Assembly: GCA_051004815.1 (NCBI GenBank)
Contig: JBPCJY010000103.1
Location: 1 to 11,094, forward strand
Source of the DNA: JBBQXY01 sp051004815
GTDB lineage: Bacteria > Chloroflexota > Ktedonobacteria > Ktedonobacterales > Ktedonobacteraceae
Direction of reading: 5' to 3'
DNA: 11,094 nt
Shown here: positions 6,067 through 11,094 of the stretch, in pieces
Numbering within the stretch: the stretch's first letter is position 1
Layout: each line of letters begins with the position of its first letter
Notes under the pieces: generated by a model
The model's input: only the letters and a program-made list of their open reading frames with translations
Databases searched by the model: none
What the model was told of the DNA's origin: nothing
Program-made: the position numbers and the translations under genes

Positions 6067-7344
6067 CTATTCCAACCGCCGAATATCCCGCACCAACATT
6101 GGCAGCAAATTCAGCACCACCATCACCATCCCCCCCAGCAAAAAGACTGCCGCTGGCCCCACACGATCACCGAGCCAGCCGGCCAGTACATAGCCAATAG
6201 GCAAAAGCCCCAGCGACCCCAACAAATCGACACTGGAGACGCGCCCCAGTTTGTTGCTGGGTACCAGTTCGTAGAGCAACGTAACCCAGATGATCTGCAT
6301 CACATTGATGCCAAAGCCTACGAGAAAAGCGGCAGGCAGCACGACAAACGGCACGATGCTGTGTGGGAAAGGCAGACTAAACACCATTAAAGCCAGCCCA
6401 CTAAGCACATAGCCGAGCAGACCAACGATGCCGCGTCGTCGAAAATGCACCTGACCAGCGAACAACGCTCCCGCGATGGCTCCCAGCCCAACCGTTGTCG
6501 TAATGGTCGCGAGCAACCACGGGCCACTGCTATAGACCGCGAATACCAGCTTGGGCAATGAGACCGCTATAGCACCTTTATAAGCCATCAGCCCAAAGGC
6601 GGCAGCAATCATCGACCAGAGCAACCAGCTTGAACGAAGAATCGTGCGAAACCCGTCGCGTATATCCCACAGCATACCCGCAAGACCAACTGTCGGTATT
6701 TCCCCTTCATTACTGTTCTCCTGTACAACCTTTGCTACCGAACGGATTGCTGCCAGCGAAAAGACGGAGATCACAAAGGTCAAGCTATCAAAGGCAAAAG
6801 CCATACTCGCGGACCCACCGCTCAGGACAACCAATCCTGCCCCTAAGATCGGGCCAAGTAAGTTCCCTAATTGCACACTCAGTTCCGTCAGCGCATTGGC
6901 GGAGGATAAATGTGCTTTGACCACGAGTTCCGGCGTAATGGCACGATACGACGGGTGAAAGAAGGCCCCAATGGTGCCAAAGAGTACCGCCAGAACAAAG
7001 AGATGCCACAGTTGCAACAGGCTAAGCCAGGCCAGTAGCGCAATCAAGAGCACGACCACTGCTCGCCCAACGTCAGAGCAAACCAGGACAAGCCGCCGCG
7101 GCAATCTGTCAGCCGCTACGCCCCCAAAGAGCGTGAAGATCAACTCTGGAATGATCTGTGCCATCAAAAAGAGTCCCATAGCCAGGCTCGATCCAGTCAA
7201 TTGGTAGACCGCGATGGCTAACGCGGTAGCAAATGCGCCATCCCCCAACGCTGACATAGTCTGTCCAAGCCAGAAGATGGCAAAAGAACGGGACTGCAAC
7301 GCGTGTGTCAGGCGAAGGCCCCTTTGAGGCGTCAAGCTACTCAA
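6067..7344 (-). CDS. MFS transporter, probable drug/metabolite exporter (DHA3/MFS_3 type)
   Basis: A 425-aa inner-membrane transporter with about 12 hydrophobic segments. The N-terminal segment FAIFWLGQTMSALGDGAFA (21-39) and the loop between segments 2 and 3, GGVAADRLPRR (74-84), match motif A (G-x-x-x-D-R-x-x-R-R) of the Major Facilitator Superfamily. The overall pattern resembles the EntS/macrolide-efflux branch (DHA3), proton-driven exporters of drugs or siderophores. The substrate cannot be told from sequence. The start is a TTG at 7344: AAGGGAG lies exactly 7 nt upstream and no in-frame ATG occurs until residue 30, inside the first membrane segment. It is divergent from the DUF4129 gene. 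No regulator adjoins it and I found no convincing promoter on this strand. Confidence 0.9.
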   Translation of the reverse strand: MSSLTPQRGLRLTHALQSRSFAIFWLGQTMSALGDGAFATALAIAVYQLTGSSLAMGLFLMAQIIPELIFTLFGGVAADRLPRRLVLVCSDVGRAVVVLLIALLAWLSLLQLWHLFVLAVLFGTIGAFFHPSYRAITPELVVKAHLSSANALTELSVQLGNLLGPILGAGLVVLSGGSASMAFAFDSLTFVISVFSLAAIRSVAKVVQENSNEGEIPTVGLAGMLWDIRDGFRTILRSSWLLWSMIAAAFGLMAYKGAIAVSLPKLVFAVYSSGPWLLATITTTVGLGAIAGALFAGQVHFRRRGIVGLLGYVLSGLALMVFSLPFPHSIVPFVVLPAAFLVGFGINVMQIIWVTLLYELVPSNKLGRVSSVDLLGSLGLLPIGYVLAGWLGDRVGPAAVFLLGGMVMVVLNLLPMLVRDIRRLE

Positions 7345-7358
7345 GATGTTGCTCCCTT
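7345..7358 (-). promoter_or_regulatory. ribosome binding site supporting a TTG start for the MFS gene
   Basis: AAGGGAG (7358-7352 on the minus strand) stands 7 nt before the TTG at 7344. This fixes a non-ATG start. Confidence 0.7.
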
Positions 7359-7474
7359 ACTACCAGGCCGACCGCGAAGGATCGCTCCTACATTCAGCTT
7401 CCACTCCATCCAGTCTACCAGCAAAAGCGGTTAGAAGGGGGCCTAATTTAACTACTGTGGGGTAGCCTTCTCTG

Positions 7475-7503
7475 TTGACACGCACAAAGAACCGTCATAC
7501 AAT
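7475..7503 (+). promoter_or_regulatory. near-consensus promoter for the DUF4129 gene
   Basis: TTGACA (7475-7480), a 17-bp spacer and TACAAT (7498-7503) match consensus at 11 of 12 positions. A start near 7510 makes an in-frame TTG at 7515 an unlikely initiation codon and argues for the ATG at 7563 or 7575. Confidence 0.8.
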
Positions 7504-7562
7504 CACAGTACTTCTTGTATGTTAAACACTGTAAGCGTAGCCGTCAGCTAAAACGAAAGGGA

Positions 7563-9248
7563 ATGGGTAGCGGCATGGCCCCATCACCAGGGCAGTCGGA
7601 AGACGCGAACAAAGAACAGCAGCTACAGCTGGCGGAGGCAGAGAAACGGCGTCGGCAACAAATCTTGGCAATGGCCACAACCAATGTGCAGGAAACTCCC
7701 AGCGTGGGAGAAATCATACTGCCCTACCTCTTCGCGGCCATGGAGACGTGTTGGATTGATGCCGTGTTCATTGGCCTGGCCAGCCTGGACTTCTTCCAGT
7801 CGCACAATCCGCTCATGCCGCTCTGGGCACCATTTCTGCTAATCATCGGTTCGCAATGGTTGCTGGCTTACCTGGAAAGACGCAATGCCGTTTCTGGTGA
7901 CAGCACCAATAGTGAAGACGAAGAGGAGAAGGGTGGCATAACCGTTACCGCCTCACCCGGCTCCGCCCTTTTCGTGCTCTTTGTGACGGTAACGACGCTC
8001 TTTGTGATCTGGACTTCCGTGTATGCGGCGACAGCTTTCGTACTGGACGCGCGCTGGTTGCTCGCCCTCGTGAACGATATTCTGTTGCTCAATGGAAATG
8101 CCTATCACGTCTTCTGCATCGTCGCTATTGCACTCTACCTCTGCTGGCGCGGCTTGCGTCTGCTGACCCGCTCGTATGAACCGTCGCAGGTCTTCAACTC
8201 GCTGCGTATAGGGATGGGCGTTATTATCGCGGTAATCTTGCTACGGGCAGGTCAGGAGGGCGCGGGTGTCGTGCTCAATGATGATTTGACGCTCTTGCTG
8301 CTCGTGCCAATTTTCCTCTTCCTCTCGCTGGCGGCGCACGCGCTGGCTCGTGTCACCTTTGTGCGACACACGCACCCCGTCGGGCTGGATGGCGACGCCT
8401 CGACGCAGGAACGCTTTATCCTCACCCTCATTGGCATTATCGGTGGAGTGTTACTACTGCTTTCCTGGTTGGTGGATACCTTTGCCAGCGCGTCTATCTT
8501 GGCTGAGACACGCCAGATACTTATCCTGGTGAGTGTCGGCTACGACGCCTTCGTGCGCGTGCTGGCGACCATCATCGTCTTTCTCGTAACGCCACTGTTC
8601 TGGCTCTTTAACTGGTGGACAGCGCGTTTCCCGCCCAGTCTGCCAAAAGTCCCCAAGACTGGGCCTCAACATCAGCCGCCCAAGGTATTGCACGTTGCAT
8701 CAACCACGCCATTGCTCGTGCCAATCCTCAAAATACTCGTCCCCATTGTGCTCATCATTCTTGCCGTCATCGTCATTCGCTGGATATTGCGGCGCAGACG
8801 CCGCGTGCAACTGATAGCGCGTCGCCAGCGCGAGGAAGTGCGCGAAAGCCTCTGGTCATGGAGCCTCTTCTGGACACAAATCAAAGCACTCCTCTATGCC
8901 TTGTTCGGACGTTTCTTCCCGCGGAAGGCCACCGATGAACATGCGCCAATAGAGAGTGAAGATTTGCCGATGGAACCTGCCGCCCGCAGCATTCGTGAGA
9001 TGTACCGCCTCCTGTTGCAGCGTGCCGCCACACATGGCTATCCACGCAAGAAAGACGAGACCCCGAACGAGTTCAAGCAGCGATTACACGACCATATACC
9101 CGCCGCGGAGCCGCAACTCGCAACCGTGACCCACGCCTACACCGCTACTCGTTACGGCGGCATTGTACCAGATGAGGCCGCGGTTGCCCATGTGCGACAA
9201 GAGTGGAATACACTCGAACAAAAATGGCGCGAGCCCCTACCAGGGTGA
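7563..9248 (+). CDS. multi-span membrane protein with C-terminal DUF4129 domain
   Basis: About 561 aa. A charged, probably coiled-coil N-terminus (AEAEKRRRQQI) leads into roughly eight hydrophobic segments, first near residues 75-105 and last near 383-407. The last is followed by a very basic stretch (RRRRRVQLIARRQR), marking the cytoplasmic side. The C-terminal 85 residues carry the DUF4129 pattern: IREMYRLLLQRAATHGYPRKKDETPNEF, then TVTHAYTATRYGG. DUF4129 proteins often sit beside MoxR ATPase, DUF58 and transglutaminase-like genes in cell-envelope clusters; none is in view. The function is unknown. The open frame reaches a TTG at 7515, but that is about 5 nt from the predicted transcript start. 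The ATG at 7563 abuts AAAGGGA with no spacing, while the ATG at 7575 has it 12 nt away, so the exact start is unsettled. Confidence 0.82.
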   Translation: MGSGMAPSPGQSEDANKEQQLQLAEAEKRRRQQILAMATTNVQETPSVGEIILPYLFAAMETCWIDAVFIGLASLDFFQSHNPLMPLWAPFLLIIGSQWLLAYLERRNAVSGDSTNSEDEEEKGGITVTASPGSALFVLFVTVTTLFVIWTSVYAATAFVLDARWLLALVNDILLLNGNAYHVFCIVAIALYLCWRGLRLLTRSYEPSQVFNSLRIGMGVIIAVILLRAGQEGAGVVLNDDLTLLLLVPIFLFLSLAAHALARVTFVRHTHPVGLDGDASTQERFILTLIGIIGGVLLLLSWLVDTFASASILAETRQILILVSVGYDAFVRVLATIIVFLVTPLFWLFNWWTARFPPSLPKVPKTGPQHQPPKVLHVASTTPLLVPILKILVPIVLIILAVIVIRWILRRRRRVQLIARRQREEVRESLWSWSLFWTQIKALLYALFGRFFPRKATDEHAPIESEDLPMEPAARSIREMYRLLLQRAATHGYPRKKDETPNEFKQRLHDHIPAAEPQLATVTHAYTATRYGGIVPDEAAVAHVRQEWNTLEQKWREPLPG

Positions 9249-9300
9249 TCCCAAGGAATCTTACACAGGTAGGGTTTTTGGGGAAGCCGCTCGTTCGTGC

Positions 9301-9339
9301 GTAGGGACAAGGGGCAGTGTGGGGTGAGTGGGGCCTTGT
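9301..9339 (+). repeat. dispersed G-rich repeat, copy 2, with canonical G-quadruplex motif
   Basis: Starts with GTAGGGACAAGGGG and ends with GGGGCCTTGT, both shared exactly with copy 1. Within it, 9304-9333 has four G-tracts of 3, 4, 4 and 4 with loops of 4, 6 and 5 nt, which fits the standard G-quadruplex pattern on the plus strand. Confidence 0.7.
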
Positions 9340-9388
9340 ACCCAATACCTCTCACTTAAGGATAGAAGCAAGCGACCGTAGTTGCTAC

Positions 9389-9418
9389 TTGACAGCCATG
9401 CTGTCCAGGTAAGAGAAT
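9389..9418 (+). promoter_or_regulatory. candidate promoter and operator for the polymerase-like gene
   Basis: TTGACA (9389-9394), an 18-bp spacer and GAGAAT (9413-9418). A palindrome, GACAGC-CAT-GCTGTC (9391-9405), overlaps the -35 and spacer, where a repressor would block polymerase. A second inverted pair, CAACT-N6-AGTTG (9420-9435), covers the likely start. The leader would be about 165 nt, so a nearer promoter is also possible. Confidence 0.35.
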
Positions 9419-9587
9419 ACAACTAGAACAAGTTGGTAAAACTAATTTGATACGGAAGTTCAGGTAATAGATGCGCAAACCTCTATGCGATTCCTCGTTT
9501 GAATATAGAAGAGTTGAAGAAATTTGTAACCTGATAAGAGAAGTATACGTTTGATAGAGAGAAGAGTTTACATAGCAGAAGATAACT

Positions 9588-11015
9588 ATGCAACAATATA
9601 ACATAAACATTGCTACACGAAACACACTGCCACCGACAAATGGGACCTCTACAGAATATACGGCCACGGGCGTTTCCGCGGAAATGCAGGAAGCGGCCCG
9701 TGCTGCTGAACGGGCGCGTCTGCGTCAGGGCATTATGCATGTGCGCGTTCGGCATTTTTACTGTACCCTGGAGGAGAGGTTTGATCCATCTCTGCATGGA
9801 CAGAGCTTTGTCGTAGGCACCGGCACTGGGCGTCCCAATGAGCCAGGACGTGTCATCGACGCTTCACCAGCCGCAATGCGCCTGGGGGTTGCTGCTGGCA
9901 TGCCATTGCGCCGCGCTCATCGCATTGCGCCACGTACACGCTTCTTGCCAGCCTCGTATGATCTCTACCAACCTGTACTGCAACGGCTACGCGAACGCTA
10001 TCGTGCCTATTCGCGTATCATCGAGTCTATTCCCATCGCGGATAGCTTTATTGATCTGCGTGGCTGTGAACTGACCTTTGAATCGCCCGTTTCCCTGGCC
10101 GAGCGGCTCTGTGCGGAAATTGCTGAGATGGGCTTAACAGCCCTCATAGGCGTTGCTAATGGCAAGGCTATCGCCGAACTTGCCGCGCTCATGAGCCGGA
10201 AGGATGGGCGGCAGGGCGTATTGTACATACCCACGGGACGCGAGGCTTCGTTCGTGCAGACGTTGCCGCTTTCCATGCTGCTGCAACTGCGAGCGGCTGG
10301 TACGGGTATTCCCAGTGCTTTACCAGACCTGAGCGAGCAGGAAGAGAATCCTGGCTCCCGTCCACCGGAGGTAGAGGGGAAGAGCGAGCAAGTTGACTCG
10401 GTCGCGGTGGCTGAACTGGTGGCGCATCTACGCGATTTTGGCGTCACGACCTTTGCACAGGTGGCGAACTTAACGGAGGAGGGGCTACATCGTCGCCTGG
10501 GACGACTGGGTTCCTGGGTCTTCCAGGTAGCTTCCGGTGAGGATAGCAGCCTGGTTGTGCCTGATGCCCCGCCCATGAGCCAGAATGCACGCGTGCGCTT
10601 CCACCATGCCGCCGATGCTGACGAAACCTGCGCCGCTATTCGCAAGCTGGCCGACTACCTCGGTGAACGGATGAAGGAGCAGCGACTCAAGGGCCAGGCG
10701 ATAGCTCTGATGCTCTGGCCTAATCGTGTTGTGCGCCGTGACACACGTCGGCTCCTGATGGGTGAAGATGGTGAAGAGGTGGCGGTGACTGCCGCGGAGG
10801 AGACAATAGGTGGTCAGATGCTTCTGACGCGCCATACCGACGAGGCGGATGTCATTGCTCATCACGCCTTGATGCTCTTTGCCCATTATCATCGTCCGGC
10901 GAATCGCTACTTGCAGGTGCAGTTGCGCATTGGCGACATTATCGCCGTCACCCCGGCCTACTATCCTCCCCCTGCCCGTACACGCGGCAGACCAACCCGT
11001 AAATTAGACCGTTAG
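9588..11015 (+). CDS. Y-family DNA polymerase homologue lacking catalytic acids (ImuB-like)
   Basis: A 475-aa protein with Y-family (DinB/ImuB) architecture. After a 50-residue extension comes HVRVRHFYCTLE (51-62), aligned to the palm motif HVDMDAFYASVE: both aspartates are Arg (R53, R55). The fingers follow, SPAAMRLGVAAGMPLRRA (93-110), then PIADSFID (149-156) in place of SIDEAYLD, so the paired metal-binding Asp-Glu reads Ala151-Asp152. The thumb lacks a clear GIG helix-hairpin-helix and carries an acidic linker (about 247-270). The little finger spans about 330-460, and the tail is basic (RTRGRPTRKLDR). Loss of catalytic acids is typical of ImuB, a non-catalytic bridge between the beta clamp, ImuA and DnaE2 in SOS mutagenesis. 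No imuA or dnaE2 is visible. The ATG at 9588 has a weak ribosome site, so initiation nearer M33 or M50 is possible. Confidence 0.85.
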   Translation: MQQYNINIATRNTLPPTNGTSTEYTATGVSAEMQEAARAAERARLRQGIMHVRVRHFYCTLEERFDPSLHGQSFVVGTGTGRPNEPGRVIDASPAAMRLGVAAGMPLRRAHRIAPRTRFLPASYDLYQPVLQRLRERYRAYSRIIESIPIADSFIDLRGCELTFESPVSLAERLCAEIAEMGLTALIGVANGKAIAELAALMSRKDGRQGVLYIPTGREASFVQTLPLSMLLQLRAAGTGIPSALPDLSEQEENPGSRPPEVEGKSEQVDSVAVAELVAHLRDFGVTTFAQVANLTEEGLHRRLGRLGSWVFQVASGEDSSLVVPDAPPMSQNARVRFHHAADADETCAAIRKLADYLGERMKEQRLKGQAIALMLWPNRVVRRDTRRLLMGEDGEEVAVTAAEETIGGQMLLTRHTDEADVIAHHALMLFAHYHRPANRYLQVQLRIGDIIAVTPAYYPPPARTRGRPTRKLDR

Positions 11016-11027
11016 GATTATACATAT

Positions 11028-11093
11028 GAGAAGAGGCTCCTGGTCAGGTGCTAGCCGCTGACCAGGGATCTCTTCTCCTCAATTTGTTTTTTT
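11028..11093 (+). terminator. strong intrinsic terminator after the polymerase-like gene
   Basis: The outer stem GAGAAGAG (11028-11035) pairs with CTCTTCTC (11070-11077). A 3x3 internal loop follows, then the inner stem CCTGGTCAG (11039-11047) with CTGACCAGG (11058-11066). A run of seven T ends at 11093. It starts 12 nt past the stop. Confidence 0.92.
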
Positions 11094-11094
11094 G

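Larger units (their letters stand above)
9249..9587. other. intergenic region between DUF4129 and polymerase-like genes (339 bp)
   Basis: The first 100 bases are G-rich and hold the second copy of the dispersed repeat with a G-quadruplex motif. The rest is AT-rich, with a candidate promoter around 9389-9418, two small palindromes and a purine-rich run into the next gene. No terminator is obvious after the DUF4129 stop, and no small gene is convincing. Confidence 0.6.

Noticed and set aside
7436..7470. Inverted GAAGG...CCTTC upstream of the DUF4129 promoter
   Set aside because: Only 5 bp pair cleanly and the loop is long; it may be chance in a G-rich stretch.
9426..9434. GAACAAGTT as an SOS (LexA) box
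   Set aside because: The Gram-positive box needs GAAC-N4-GTTC; here the spacing is 2 and the last C is missing.
10007..10645. Long open frame (212 codons) on the minus strand inside the polymerase-like gene
   Set aside because: It is antisense to a clear Y-family protein, its translation is Ser/Arg/Pro-rich with no recognisable domain, and it has no good ribosome site.
1..11094. tRNA, rRNA, CRISPR array, transposase, integrase or phage genes
   Set aside because: Looked for in gaps and open frames on both strands; none seen.

Overview
The window reads like a chromosomal stretch of a moderately GC-rich, Gram-positive-like bacterium. Shine-Dalgarno sites are strong, promoters are close to the sigma-70/sigma-A consensus, TTG starts are used, and intergenic DNA is rich in inverted and G-rich repeats. 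The gene families (DUF4129 membrane protein, Mn-type SOD, split ChrA pair, HNH nuclease with a small partner, degenerate Y-family polymerase) and the overall style suggest Chloroflexota, perhaps Ktedonobacteria. That placement is an inference from general resemblance and was not tested.

Layout. (1) 98-1285, minus strand: a two-gene unit of a small excisionase/MerR-type helix-turn-helix protein followed by a patatin-like protein with an altered nucleophile elbow. (2) 1511-2674, plus: citrate synthase, divergent from the HTH gene. The 225-bp gap holds a good promoter in each direction and an exact tandem decamer between them. The HTH closely resembles the domain that I recall as fused to the N-terminus of some bacterial citrate synthases, so this may be a split version with local regulation. 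(3) 2802-3480, minus: a small helical acidic protein followed 4 nt later by an HNH endonuclease, arranged like a toxin-antitoxin pair. (4) 3648-4783, minus: chromate-transporter-family ChrA as two half-size proteins joined by a TAATG overlap. (5) 5298-5918, plus: Fe/Mn superoxide dismutase with its own promoter. (6) 6067-7344, minus: an MFS exporter, convergent with the SOD gene across a hairpin-rich junction. (7) 7563-9248, plus: a multi-membrane-span DUF4129 protein under a near-consensus promoter. (8) 9588-11015, plus: a Y-family DNA polymerase homologue that has lost its catalytic acidic residues, as ImuB proteins have, ending at a strong intrinsic terminator.

The genes form several small, mostly unrelated units rather than one pathway. 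The best leads are the HTH/citrate synthase divergent unit, the HNH pair, the catalytically degenerate polymerase, and a G-rich repeat in two intergenic regions, one copy of which is a canonical G-quadruplex motif. I saw no tRNA, rRNA, CRISPR array, transposase or integrase.
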